From: Bacillota bacterium
Lineage (GTDB): Bacteria > Bacillota > Clostridia > Peptostreptococcales > Anaerovoracaceae
Length of the DNA stretch: 64,000 nucleotides
Reading direction: 5' to 3'
Assembly: GCA_023415235.1 (NCBI GenBank)
Contig: JAEZLP010000013.1
Span: 1-64,000 of the forward strand
Part shown: positions 34,351 through 42,907 of the stretch, one piece after another
How the letters are laid out: each line of letters begins with the position of its first letter
Numbering within the stretch: position 1 is the first letter of the stretch
Program-made: the position numbers and the translations under genes
The notes under the pieces: model-generated
Seen by the model: the letters and a program-made list of their open reading frames with translations, nothing else
What the model was told of the DNA's origin: nothing
Database searches by the model: none

Positions 34351-35850
34351 TCACCTGGTCAGCCCGCCAAGCCAAAGCAGGGAAATAAAATAAAGGACGC
34401 AGGATAAAGCGGCTCCGCAGATGATATAGGGGACATACGAAAGACCGGGCATCAGAGCATTCAGCAGGAATACCGCCGCAGTGCAGGCTGCAATTACGGA
34501 AAGGACTGGCTTGATGAGCCAGTTTTTAAATTGAAAGGAAAGCTTCGTTGTTTTCAGCAGTCGGCGCATGCTGACGGAGAAATTGAAACTACTGCTCAGG
34601 TACATGATGAGGATCAGCCCGGTGAGACCCTCCTCCGGCAATATATAATAGATCAGGATGATTTTAACCGCCGCATCGGTGATATTGTATCGGAGAGCAC
34701 TGACCTGTTGATTCAGACCCTTCAACAGTTCGTCTATGACAATATCCATATAGATCAGTGGAATGAGGGGAGCCAGAAGCTTCATCAGCAGCCCGCAGTC
34801 GGGGCTGTTGTAAATCGCTATCCCCAACTGATTGGAAAAGGCGGCAAAGATACCAGCCGTAAGCACGGACATGACTGCTGTAAGCTGAAGCGCTCTGGTT
34901 ACGGAGTATTCCACTCTTTTCTTTTGCTTCAGCGCGTTCGCCTCCGACACCTCGGGGAGCATAAGGACGGAAAAGGCCAGAATCACAGAGGCCGGAAACA
35001 TCAGGACCGGCATTACCATGCCATGAATTTTCCCATACTCCTCCAGTGACATTTTTCTGGAGTAACCGTGTTTCTCAAATCCCGCCGGAATCATGATGTT
35101 TTCCATGGCTTTCAAGCCGGTTCGAATCAAAGAACTGGCAGAGACGGGAACGGATATGTACAGGATTTTTTTCCGTATTCCAGGCTGATGAAAATAGCAG
35201 GAGCTTGTCTCGCCGCCGTTGCGCCGCTTTTCATACCAATAGAGGGTAAGGGCACAGAGGCAGGCGAAAAGCTCGGATATGGTGATACCGACGGCTATGG
35301 CGGCGCATGCATATTCCAGCCCGCTTTCCAAAAAATGATCGAGAATATTAATTATGATAGCGATTTGGACCGCCAATTCCACCGCCTGAGAAAAGGCGGG
35401 GCGGGCTACCTTGCTGACAGCATAAAAATACCCCTTGATACAGGCGGATACTGCGGCAAACGGCATTCCAACCGCCAGCAGCTTAAGGGAATAAACGGTC
35501 CTTTCATCTCCAAGCAAATCCCTGCCGATCAAGCCAGCGCCGAAATACAGAAAAGCAAAGGCCGGGATGCTGAACAGGAAGCTCATGGAAACCGCTTTCA
35601 CGATCAGAGCTCTAGAAACGGAAAAGGAGGTTCTTCCGCCTTCCTCTGCCACCAGACGGGTTACGGCAACATTGATCCCGTTGATGACAAAAAGAGTCGC
35701 CATCATATAGACGGAGAAGATCAGCTGCAGAAGACCGATTCCTTCCATTCCGATTTTATTGGACAGGAATACCCTGAATGATATGCCTGCCGTATTGAGC
35801 AGCAGGGAAGATACAATAATAATCAGGGCATTGACAAATATTCTTTTCAA
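34351..35850 (-). CDS. SpoVB/MurJ-like polysaccharide flippase family protein
   Basis: A 499-residue membrane protein with about 14 hydrophobic segments, of the MOP (multidrug/oligosaccharidyl-lipid/polysaccharide) exporter group, closest to stage V sporulation protein B. N-terminal LLLNTAGISFRVFLSNKIGMEGIGLLQL and the repeat-internal GYFYAVSKVARPAFSQAVE (quoted in parts) are typical. SpoVB is needed for spore cortex synthesis in Bacillus, so this gene suggests a spore-forming lineage, although paralogues act in other envelope pathways. It starts at a TTG preceded by GAGGAG at eight bases. No ATG gives a better start. Confidence 0.85.
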   Translation of the reverse strand: MKRIFVNALIIIVSSLLLNTAGISFRVFLSNKIGMEGIGLLQLIFSVYMMATLFVINGINVAVTRLVAEEGGRTSFSVSRALIVKAVSMSFLFSIPAFAFLYFGAGLIGRDLLGDERTVYSLKLLAVGMPFAAVSACIKGYFYAVSKVARPAFSQAVELAVQIAIIINILDHFLESGLEYACAAIAVGITISELFACLCALTLYWYEKRRNGGETSSCYFHQPGIRKKILYISVPVSASSLIRTGLKAMENIMIPAGFEKHGYSRKMSLEEYGKIHGMVMPVLMFPASVILAFSVLMLPEVSEANALKQKKRVEYSVTRALQLTAVMSVLTAGIFAAFSNQLGIAIYNSPDCGLLMKLLAPLIPLIYMDIVIDELLKGLNQQVSALRYNITDAAVKIILIYYILPEEGLTGLILIMYLSSSFNFSVSMRRLLKTTKLSFQFKNWLIKPVLSVIAACTAAVFLLNALMPGLSYVPYIICGAALSCVLYFISLLWLGGLTR

Positions 35851-35901
35851 TGACAGGCTCCTCGATTTTGCTTGATTTTAGAAATATATGCAAGGAGCAA
35901 A

Positions 35902-36189
35902 TTACTTAGTATTATTATCGATTGCGGACTGCAATTCCTTCCGGCTTGTTTCATTGTTCCAGACATTGAAGCTGCACGGGAATTTCGCGCCGCAGGATTG
36001 GCATTCCACATATTGGTCGGATTTTGTGAGCTCCCGCTTATCGAAAAGAAAGGAGAGAAACTCGTCCCGGTTCTTTCTTCCCGGAGCATCCGAATCCACG
36101 ATATAGGAATATACGTGTGACGCCTCGTACTTCACAACAAAATTGCTTTGGTGGCATTGTGGGCACACGAGAGGGTTTGTATTTTCCAT
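35902..36189 (-). CDS. Small zinc-ribbon protein, function unknown
   Basis: A 95-residue cytoplasmic protein with two CxxC pairs, CPQC at residue 9 and CQSC at about 64, which together can bind one zinc. The segment between them is charged and has no known motif. AGGAAGGT precedes the ATG. It lies on the same strand and 51 bases ahead of the SpoVB-like gene, so the two may be co-transcribed. I do not recognise the family. Confidence 0.7.
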   Translation of the reverse strand: MENTNPLVCPQCHQSNFVVKYEASHVYSYIVDSDAPGRKNRDEFLSFLFDKRELTKSDQYVECQSCGAKFPCSFNVWNNETSRKELQSAIDNNTK

Positions 36190-36252
36190 TTTTGTTACCT
36201 TCCTCTTTCCAAATGATAGGTTTATTCTTGCATGCAGGAAGTCGCTTTATAC

Positions 36253-36285
36253 CAAAAAAGGGCTTCTGAAAATTCAGAAGCCCTT
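36253..36285 (-). terminator. Terminator of the iron alcohol dehydrogenase gene
   Basis: On the minus strand AAGGGCTTCTGA and TCAGAAGCCCTT form a perfect 12-base stem, followed by TTTTTT. Confidence 0.88.
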
Positions 36286-36313
36286 AAAGTATCGGAGCTA
36301 TTCCATGAATTGA

Positions 36314-37477
36314 CTAGCGGTAGGATTCCTCCAGAATCTTAATGGTGTCCTCAAGAGCAATCGTGCAAGGATCAACCTGATAGAGGCCGCCCATTGTGGC
36401 ATAAGCGTTTTCTGCAATCTTGGGCAGTTCATCTTTCTTAATTCCATAATCGGACATTTTCAGGTTGTCTACACCGCAGGCTTTCTGAAGCTCCTGAAGA
36501 GCAACGACGAAATCCGTCGGCTTGTCCGCGTCGCATTTCCCCAAGGCTTTCGCCATATCAATCAGGCGCTGGTCGCAGCTGCCGGATTTTGCAAGGAAGG
36601 TATAGTAGGCCAGACTGATCATGATCAATCCTGCTCCGTGTGTCAAATTAGGATGGTAGGCGCTCATGGCGTGTTCGATGGAGTGTTCGGAAATACAGCC
36701 GGAGGTGCTTTCTACGATGCCGGACAAGGTGTTTGCCAAAGCTACGTCCGTCCTTGCAGCCTCATTGCTGCCGTCTGCAACGGCATTGGCAAGGCTTTTT
36801 CCGATGAGTTCGATCGCCTTCAGTGCGAACAGGTCGCTCATCTCATTGGCAGTCTTGTTTACATAGCCCTCTGTGCTGTGAAATAGCGCGTCAAATCCCT
36901 GAAATGCCGTTAAATTGGCCGGTACGCTCATCATCAATTCGGGATCGACAATAGACAGGACCGGAAAGGTTTTATCATAGCCAAAGCCGATCTTTTCCTC
37001 CCCGTTTGTTACAACCGCCCAGGGATCGGCTTCTGTTCCGGTGCCCGCTGTGGTGGTGACGGCGACGATGGGGAGCGGCGTATTGAGCACAGGCTTGCCT
37101 TTTCCCGTTCCGCCGGAAATGTAATCCCAGAAATCGCCTTCATTGGTAGCCATGACTGCAATCGCTTTTGCCGAATCGATGCTGCTGCCGCCGCCAAGAC
37201 CGATGACGAAGTCACATTTCTGTTCTCTTGCAAGGGCAGCCCCTTCCATAACATGCTCCTTGATGGGGTTTGGCAGAATCTTGTCAAACACGACATGGGT
37301 AACTCCCGCCTGATCAAGCTGCTCCAGAAGCCTGTCCAGGTATCCGTTTTTCCTGATGGACTGGCCCGCGGAAATGACAATCAGCGCCCTGCTGCCGGGC
37401 ATGATTTGGCTGTGCAGTTTGTTCAATGCTCCTTTGCCGAAGAGGATCCGGGTCGGCATATAATAATTAAAACTCAA
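36314..37477 (-). CDS. Iron-containing alcohol dehydrogenase
   Basis: A group III alcohol dehydrogenase of about 387 residues. The NAD(P)-binding GGGSSIDSAKAIA, TTTAGTGTEA, and the metal-binding region FDALFHSTEGY...EHSIEHAMSAYHPNLTHGAGL with Asp and three His residues are all present. The ORF is open to an ATG at 37522 that has no ribosome site. I favour the TTG at 37477, eight bases after GAAAGGG, which gives the family's usual start SFNYYMPTRILFGKGAL. It probably interconverts an aldehyde and an alcohol during fermentation; the substrate cannot be read from sequence. It is a single-gene unit. Confidence 0.9.
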   Translation of the reverse strand: MSFNYYMPTRILFGKGALNKLHSQIMPGSRALIVISAGQSIRKNGYLDRLLEQLDQAGVTHVVFDKILPNPIKEHVMEGAALAREQKCDFVIGLGGGSSIDSAKAIAVMATNEGDFWDYISGGTGKGKPVLNTPLPIVAVTTTAGTGTEADPWAVVTNGEEKIGFGYDKTFPVLSIVDPELMMSVPANLTAFQGFDALFHSTEGYVNKTANEMSDLFALKAIELIGKSLANAVADGSNEAARTDVALANTLSGIVESTSGCISEHSIEHAMSAYHPNLTHGAGLIMISLAYYTFLAKSGSCDQRLIDMAKALGKCDADKPTDFVVALQELQKACGVDNLKMSDYGIKKDELPKIAENAYATMGGLYQVDPCTIALEDTIKILEESYR

Positions 37478-37599
37478 GATATCATCCCTTTCTTCCTTTG
37501 ATGTTGTTTTAATGTTACCCATATTTTGCCGGATTAGTCAACCGAATTTACTGTTGCAGGAATAGTTCATATTACACAGGAGATACTAAGATAAAAAAG

Positions 37600-38346
37600 A
37601 TGGGAATGATGAAGGCTATGAATGAAGCTTTGGTCGAGATTGTTCGCGCTTTGATTGCGTTTTTCACACTGCTGATCTTTACCAGACTATTGGGCAAGCA
37701 GCAGATGAGCCAATTAACATTTTTCGATTATGTTCTGGGGATCACGGTGGGGTCCATCGCTGCGTCGCTCACTACCGACCTGACCAGCAAGGCCTGGCCT
37801 CATTGGGTCGGACTTACGACTTGGATTATCGCGGTGCTTGCAGTTCAGTGGGTAACCTTGAAGTGGAGATATGCTGCAAAATACGTTGACGGAGAGCCTA
37901 CCGTCGTGATCATGAACGGCAAGATTATGGAAGACGCAATGAAGAAAATAAGATACCGGGTCAGCGACCTTACGGAGCAGCTCCGGGACAAGGGCGTATT
38001 TGACATCTCACAGGTGGAATTCGCTGTGCTTGAAGTCAGCGGCAAGCTTACCGTGCTGAAAAAGGCCCAGCATCAGCCGTTAACACCGAAGGATATGAAT
38101 ATGAAGACAAAATATAAGGGGATAAGCACGGAAATTATCTATAACGGCGTGGTTGTTGAGAACAACCTGAAGCAGGTGAAAAAGGACAGGAAGTGGCTTG
38201 AGACGGAACTGAAGAATCAGGGAATTAAAGACATTTCGGAGGTATTCTATGCGGAGCTGGAGACATCGGGGAAACTGTACGTTGACAAGTATAAGGATAA
38301 AATAAAAAATAAAACCGACATTAGCGACTTTGATGGTCTTTATTAA
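37600..38346 (+). CDS. DUF421 (YetF-like) membrane protein
   Basis: A 248-residue protein with three N-terminal membrane segments (VRALIAFFTLLIFTRLLGKQ, FFDYVLGITVGSIAAS and WIIAVLAVQWVTLKW) and a cytoplasmic DUF421 domain in two similar halves: GVFDISQVEFAVLEVSGKL and GIKDISEVFYAELETSGKL. YetF proteins are spore-lineage membrane proteins of unclear role, sometimes linked to germination receptor function. The start is not clear: AGGAG lies 17 bases before the ATG at 37600, which is too far for ideal use. Confidence 0.88.
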   Translation: MGMMKAMNEALVEIVRALIAFFTLLIFTRLLGKQQMSQLTFFDYVLGITVGSIAASLTTDLTSKAWPHWVGLTTWIIAVLAVQWVTLKWRYAAKYVDGEPTVVIMNGKIMEDAMKKIRYRVSDLTEQLRDKGVFDISQVEFAVLEVSGKLTVLKKAQHQPLTPKDMNMKTKYKGISTEIIYNGVVVENNLKQVKKDRKWLETELKNQGIKDISEVFYAELETSGKLYVDKYKDKIKNKTDISDFDGLY

Positions 38347-38364
38347 GGATCGGAGGTTCGTATC

Positions 38365-38733
38365 ATGGTTAAAAAAGTAATTGCTGTTCTGATTCCAACA
38401 GCATTGATCGTATTATTCATTCTGATCATGAACAGCGCACCCTATTTGAAAATGCCCTTTGGCGAAAAGGATGACTTCCCCTCCCTTATCCGTGAGATTC
38501 GTACCGACATAAAACATGGTGACTGGGCGGAAGCGGAAAAAGGCGCCGAACGGCTGGAGGACGCATGGCAAATCATCACAAATAGAGTTCAATTCAGTGC
38601 GGAAAGAGACGAGATGAGGGACGGAAGAACCGGCCTTGCAAAATTGAAGGGTTACTTGGAAGCAAAGGATGTGGCGGGATCGCTGGCGGAGTTATATGAA
38701 ATCAAAGAGCATTGGACGGATATCGGGGAATGA
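38365..38733 (+). CDS. DUF4363-family protein
   Basis: A 122-residue protein with one N-terminal membrane segment (VIAVLIPTALIVLFILIM) and an outward or periplasm-side helical domain. Length, KHGDWAEAEKGAERLEDAW and DVAGSLAELYEIKEHW fit DUF4363, a family commonly encoded next to DUF421/YetF genes, as here with an 18-base gap. The two products probably work together in the membrane. GGATCGGAGG lies upstream of the ATG. The function is unknown. Confidence 0.8.
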   Translation: MVKKVIAVLIPTALIVLFILIMNSAPYLKMPFGEKDDFPSLIREIRTDIKHGDWAEAEKGAERLEDAWQIITNRVQFSAERDEMRDGRTGLAKLKGYLEAKDVAGSLAELYEIKEHWTDIGE

Positions 38734-38796
38734 GTGGCCGATTATGGGAAGAAAACAGAACCGATAGCAGTGAAAAAAGTGAATTAGAAAACTGTA

Positions 38797-38826
38797 AAAA
38801 GCTGGGCGGACACGCCTAGCTTTTCT
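38797..38826 (+). terminator. Terminator of the YetF/DUF4363 pair
   Basis: AGCTGGGCG and CGCCTAGCT pair around GACA with one wobble, followed by TTTCTT. Confidence 0.75.
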
Positions 38827-38904
38827 TATGTTTCTATTGTATAATATTGACAATCAAATCAAAATCTGATCGGCCTTGGAAATTTAGATTTGAAAGGAAG
38901 CATC

Positions 38905-40092
38905 ATGAAGAAAGAAATGAAGCTGCTCTACATTCTGAAACTCATTGTCTCCGCAGCTCTCTTCTCCGGAGCACTTAATTTTGAGAATGCGCAGCGGGAG
39001 AGAATGCTTCTGCTTATTTTGATTTTTTGTCTCTATCTGGCCTCAGCCCTGATACGATATCGGATGGAGCCGGATACGCTAATTTATTATCTGACCTTTT
39101 ATCTGGATCTGGTGCTGATCTTTCTCATGGAGAACAATTCCAGGCTGCTGATCAATTATTTCTTCCATTCCTTTTACATTCTCGCTCTGCTGGAAGCTGT
39201 GCTTACCCTTGATCTGAAGAGAGGAATCGCTGCCGGCGCGGCTGCCGTTGCGGTTTCCATGGTCAAGTACGGCTATTTAATTTATTATCAATTCAACTTT
39301 GCAAGCATATCGCAGATGGCTTTTTTCCTGCTGGTCAACATACTGATCCTGGTGATCGCAGGATTTGCCCAGCATAACAGGGAGGAGCGTCAGAGGAAGG
39401 ATGTACTATACAAAGAATTGCTGGATACCCACCGGCAGCTGAAACAATATTCCGATGAGGTCAACCGGCTTTCCGTGGTGGAGGAGAGAAACCGCATTGC
39501 ACGGGATATTCACGATATCATAGGCCACAATATGACTGCCTTGATTATGCAGCTGCAGATGGCGGAGCATTTGTACCGGGAGGATCCCGCAAGAGCGGGA
39601 GAGCTGCTGGCCGGTGGGGTAAGGACCGCCAAGGACAGCCTATCCGGTATCCGCGATGTGGTGGAAACGCTGCAGGGAGACGAATACCACGATTATACCA
39701 CTGATGCGATACGGCAGCTTGCCGCAGAATTCTCGGAAAAGACCGGTGCGGTTATCCGGCTTGATGTAGCAGACGGCACTGAGAATGGGGGCGAAGAGCA
39801 GAGGAGGAATCCGGCAGCCGACATGGAAGTCTACCGGATCGTCCAGGAGGCCTTGACCAATGCAGTGCGCCATGGAAAAGCGACGGAGATTATTGTGAAA
39901 ATAGAGTATTTACCGGGAGAAATCCGCTTTCTCATCAAGGACAACGGCAGCGGACAGCCGGATTTTAATGAGGGCTTCGGACTGAAAGGGATCAGGGAAA
40001 GAGCGGAAGCTTTCGGCGGTTCGATCAGGATAGAATCGGAACAAGGCTTCTCCTTGGAGGGTGTATTATATTTGGAGGAACGAAATGATTAA
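38905..40092 (+). CDS. Sensor histidine kinase, NarL/LiaS type
   Basis: A 395-residue membrane kinase. About five or six hydrophobic segments span residues 5-165. The HisKA_3 dimerisation helix has RNRIARDIHDIIGHNMTALI with the phosphorylated His, and the HATPase domain has RIVQEALTNAVRHGKATE (N box) and IKDNGSG...GFGLKGIRERAEAFGG (G boxes). Without a clear extracellular domain it probably senses a membrane or envelope signal. The ATG at 38905 has AAAGGAAG upstream. The response regulator gene overlaps its end by eight bases. Confidence 0.92.
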   Translation: MKKEMKLLYILKLIVSAALFSGALNFENAQRERMLLLILIFCLYLASALIRYRMEPDTLIYYLTFYLDLVLIFLMENNSRLLINYFFHSFYILALLEAVLTLDLKRGIAAGAAAVAVSMVKYGYLIYYQFNFASISQMAFFLLVNILILVIAGFAQHNREERQRKDVLYKELLDTHRQLKQYSDEVNRLSVVEERNRIARDIHDIIGHNMTALIMQLQMAEHLYREDPARAGELLAGGVRTAKDSLSGIRDVVETLQGDEYHDYTTDAIRQLAAEFSEKTGAVIRLDVADGTENGGEEQRRNPAADMEVYRIVQEALTNAVRHGKATEIIVKIEYLPGEIRFLIKDNGSGQPDFNEGFGLKGIRERAEAFGGSIRIESEQGFSLEGVLYLEERND

Positions 40093-40729
40093 AGTATTGC
40101 TGGTTGACGATCAGGATATCCTGGTGGAAGGATTGAAACTCATCCTGGGAAAGGAAAAAGACCTGGCGATCTGCGGGACGGCAAACAATGGGCAGAGCGC
40201 TTACGAAGCGTGCCGTTGGAGCAGTCCCGACGTGATTCTGATGGATATCAAGATGCCGGTCGTCAATGGAGTGATTGCCACCGCAATGATAAAGAAGGAA
40301 TTCCCCTGGATCAAGATCCTCGTACTGACTACATTCAACGACGATGAATACATCTACGAGGCCTTGAAGCACGGCGCTTCAGGCTATCTTCTCAAGGATA
40401 CCGCTCCTTCGGAGATCGCAGACGCCATTCGAACCGTATATAATGGCGGAGCCTTGATCCAGTCAGAGGTTGCGGTCAAAGTCCTGGATCAGTTTTCAGA
40501 ACTGGCCAAGAGCAAAAAAACAATACAAAGAGATCCGAGGATCCGGCAGCTGACCGAACGGGAAATTGATATCTGCAGACTGATCGCTGAGGGGAAGAAC
40601 AATCTTGAAATTGCCGGTGCGCTTTATCTGAGCGAGGGTACGGTGAAAAACCATATTACAAAAATCCTGATCAAGCTGGACCTCAGAGACAGAACCCAGC
40701 TTGCAGTGTTTACAATAAAAAATCTCTAG
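40085..40729 (+). CDS. NarL/LuxR-type response regulator
   Basis: A 214-residue partner of the preceding kinase. The receiver domain has LLVDDQDILVEG (acidic pair), the phosphoacceptor Asp in VILMDIKMPVVNG, the Thr in VLTTFND and the Lys in GYLLKDTAPSE. The C-terminal LuxR-type helix-turn-helix is LTEREIDICRLIAEGKNNLE plus IAGALYLSEGTVKNHITKIL. The ATG at 40085 has GGAGG upstream and lies inside the kinase gene. Its likely targets are the lipoprotein and ABC exporter genes directly downstream, as in many Firmicute envelope-stress modules. Confidence 0.93.
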   Translation: MIKVLLVDDQDILVEGLKLILGKEKDLAICGTANNGQSAYEACRWSSPDVILMDIKMPVVNGVIATAMIKKEFPWIKILVLTTFNDDEYIYEALKHGASGYLLKDTAPSEIADAIRTVYNGGALIQSEVAVKVLDQFSELAKSKKTIQRDPRIRQLTEREIDICRLIAEGKNNLEIAGALYLSEGTVKNHITKILIKLDLRDRTQLAVFTIKNL

Positions 40730-40734
40730 ACAAA

Positions 40735-40757
40735 ACGGACGGCATGCCGTCTTTTTT
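40735..40757 (+). terminator. Terminator of the two-component operon
   Basis: The palindrome GACGGCATGCCGTC followed by six T, eight bases after the stop codon. The remaining 200 bases before the lipoprotein gene hold no feature I can define beyond an AT-rich segment. Confidence 0.7.
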
Positions 40758-40966
40758 GTCGTCAATCATCAACAAAAGCAATTTCACTGACTATCCATGC
40801 AAATAACCATGAGTAAATCGTGCAAAAAGTCATAGGGTTCTGCGTTATGGTTATGCTGAAAGACACAAGATAAAATAAGGAGAAAGGAATACAATAAGGC
40901 TGAAACAGTGGGGCGAACGACAGGAGGATAATTCTGCCGGGTCCTGATACTTCAGGAGGGATAGAA

Positions 40967-41959
40967 ATGAAAAGAAAATTAGCATGGATCATGATTCTTT
41001 TGCTGACCGCATTGACAGTGACCGGCTGCGGGAACAATGGTCTGGACGATTATAAAAAGGCAGTGGAGAAAACGGAGCTGATCGCCAGGGGCCAGTGCTC
41101 CGGAGAGTCAACGTTTACTTTTGATTTCAATACGGAAGGCTTGAATCAGAAGAGCATTAATGAACTGAGCTATTATAAAAATATAACCTCGAAATTTCAA
41201 GCAACCTTTGATCATGAAAAAAAACAGGGAATCTACAGGAATTATCTTAATCTTGGAGGCCTCGGATTCGACCTTGATGTTTTTCAAAACGGGGATGAAA
41301 TGTATGCAAAGCTTCCGGTGATCGGGAAATACGTCAAACTAGATGAGCTGAAGCAGAAAGCGGATCAAACCGCTGAGACTCCGTCGGAGTTCCTTTCAGA
41401 AAGGACTCTGGAAGCGCTTGGCTCGGAATGGATTCATATGCTCAACGAGGACGATGTATTGAAAGGCAAGGATATTATTCTTACCACTCCGGACGGAGAA
41501 GTGAAAACGACGGTCTATACCATCACCCCCAAGGACAGTCAGGTCAAGGCTTTTGAAGAAAAGGCAGTTGATATTCTCTTCAGGGATGAGCAACTGAAAA
41601 AGTTTTACGAAACAAGCATTCTGCCAAACTTCAAACTGCAGGATAATATGACATTTGAAAAGCTTGCCGCAAAAATGAAAGAGCGCATCCGAAAGGACAC
41701 CGTAAGTGACTTCCGCTTCACGGCTTATGTGGATATCGACGGGTATATTGTCAATGAAACCCTGGAAATGATGATTAAACGGGATGGAGCCGGGCCGGGA
41801 GAGCCTGAATCCATCGGTTTTCGACTGGAAGTGAACAAGTGGGACATCAATAAGGAGCAAAAGTTTGAGTTTCCGGAGCTGAATGAGGAAAATATCCTGA
41901 AGACAGAAGAATTGGGTGACACGATGCCCTCTGCGTTCAGAGATCTTTTTAAGGAGTAG
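40967..41959 (+). CDS. Lipoprotein of unknown function (exporter-associated)
   Basis: A 330-residue predicted lipoprotein: positively charged start KRK, hydrophobic core and lipobox LTVTGCG. The mature part is charged and rich in beta-type segments such as TFTFDFNTEGLNQ and DVFQNGDEMYAKLPVIGKYV, resembling the LolA/LppX-like lipid-binding fold used by many Firmicute lipoproteins, though I cannot confirm that. CAGGAGGG precedes the ATG. It starts five bases before the ABC ATPase gene, so it is part of the exporter operon and may supply or sense the exported substrate. Confidence 0.8.
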   Translation: MKRKLAWIMILLLTALTVTGCGNNGLDDYKKAVEKTELIARGQCSGESTFTFDFNTEGLNQKSINELSYYKNITSKFQATFDHEKKQGIYRNYLNLGGLGFDLDVFQNGDEMYAKLPVIGKYVKLDELKQKADQTAETPSEFLSERTLEALGSEWIHMLNEDDVLKGKDIILTTPDGEVKTTVYTITPKDSQVKAFEEKAVDILFRDEQLKKFYETSILPNFKLQDNMTFEKLAAKMKERIRKDTVSDFRFTAYVDIDGYIVNETLEMMIKRDGAGPGEPESIGFRLEVNKWDINKEQKFEFPELNEENILKTEELGDTMPSAFRDLFKE

Positions 41960-41964
41960 GAAAA

Positions 41965-42894
41965 ATGCTGAAAGTTGAAAATCTGCAAAAGCGATACGGA
42001 ACGGTCAAGGCTGTGGATGGTATCCATTTTGAAGTAAAAAAAGGAGAAGTGTTCGGTCTTCTGGGCCCCAACGGAGCCGGGAAATCCACCACCATTTCCA
42101 TGATATCCACACTGCTTCAGCCTTCCGGAGGGACTATCCTGTTTGAAGGGGAAAACATCCTTGTGTCTCCAAAGAGGATTCAGAAAAAACTTGGGGTTGT
42201 TCCCCAGGACATCGCTCTTTATCCCACGCTATCCGGGCTGGAAAATCTGACCTTTTGGGGAAACATGTACGGACTATCCGGTCCGGGGCTGAAAAGGAGA
42301 ATCGATGAAGTTTCAGAAATCATCGGTTTGAACGGGCGGCTGAAGGACAGGGTAGACAAGTACTCCGGGGGTATGAAGAGGAGACTGAATATAGGCGCTG
42401 CTCTGTTACATATGCCTGAGCTCTTGATTATGGATGAACCGACTGTCGGGATCGATCCCCAGTCAAGGAATCATATTCTTGATACCGTACTTGAACTGAA
42501 CCGTCAGGGTATAACGATCGTATACACCAGCCATTACATGGAGGAGGTTGAATACCTTTGCAGCAAAATCTGCATCATGGATCAGGGAAAAATCATCGCG
42601 GCGGGAACAAAGGACCAATTGGTAGAAATGATCAGCGGAAAGACGCAAATTGCTCTGACTGCAGAATCTGCGGATGAGAAGCTGCTTACCGAGTTAAAAC
42701 GGATTCCAGGGGTGGAAACTCTGGAGCAGCGGGGGGAACAAACTATCATCCGCTGCGAAAACGCAGACCTGCTTCTGGCTGATATGGTTGCAAAAGCTGC
42801 CGCTGTCGGAACCCATCTGAAATCCATAGATGTGAAGAAACCCAATCTTGAGACCGTGTTCCTTCACTTGACCGGCAAAGCGTTAAGGGATTGA
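41965..42894 (+). CDS. ABC-2 exporter ATP-binding protein
   Basis: A 309-residue CcmA/DrrA-type ATPase. Walker A is GPNGAGKSTT at about residue 36, the Q-loop follows at VVPQDIALYP, the signature is YSGGMKRRLNIGAALLHMPE, Walker B LLIMDEPTVGIDPQ and the H-loop TSHYMEEVEYLC. The C-terminal 80 residues are the extension usual in drug and lipid exporters of this group. AGGAG precedes the ATG. It pairs with the two ABC-2 permeases encoded next. Confidence 0.93.
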   Translation: MLKVENLQKRYGTVKAVDGIHFEVKKGEVFGLLGPNGAGKSTTISMISTLLQPSGGTILFEGENILVSPKRIQKKLGVVPQDIALYPTLSGLENLTFWGNMYGLSGPGLKRRIDEVSEIIGLNGRLKDRVDKYSGGMKRRLNIGAALLHMPELLIMDEPTVGIDPQSRNHILDTVLELNRQGITIVYTSHYMEEVEYLCSKICIMDQGKIIAAGTKDQLVEMISGKTQIALTAESADEKLLTELKRIPGVETLEQRGEQTIIRCENADLLLADMVAKAAAVGTHLKSIDVKKPNLETVFLHLTGKALRD

Positions 42895-42907
42895 AGGAGA
42901 TGGAAAG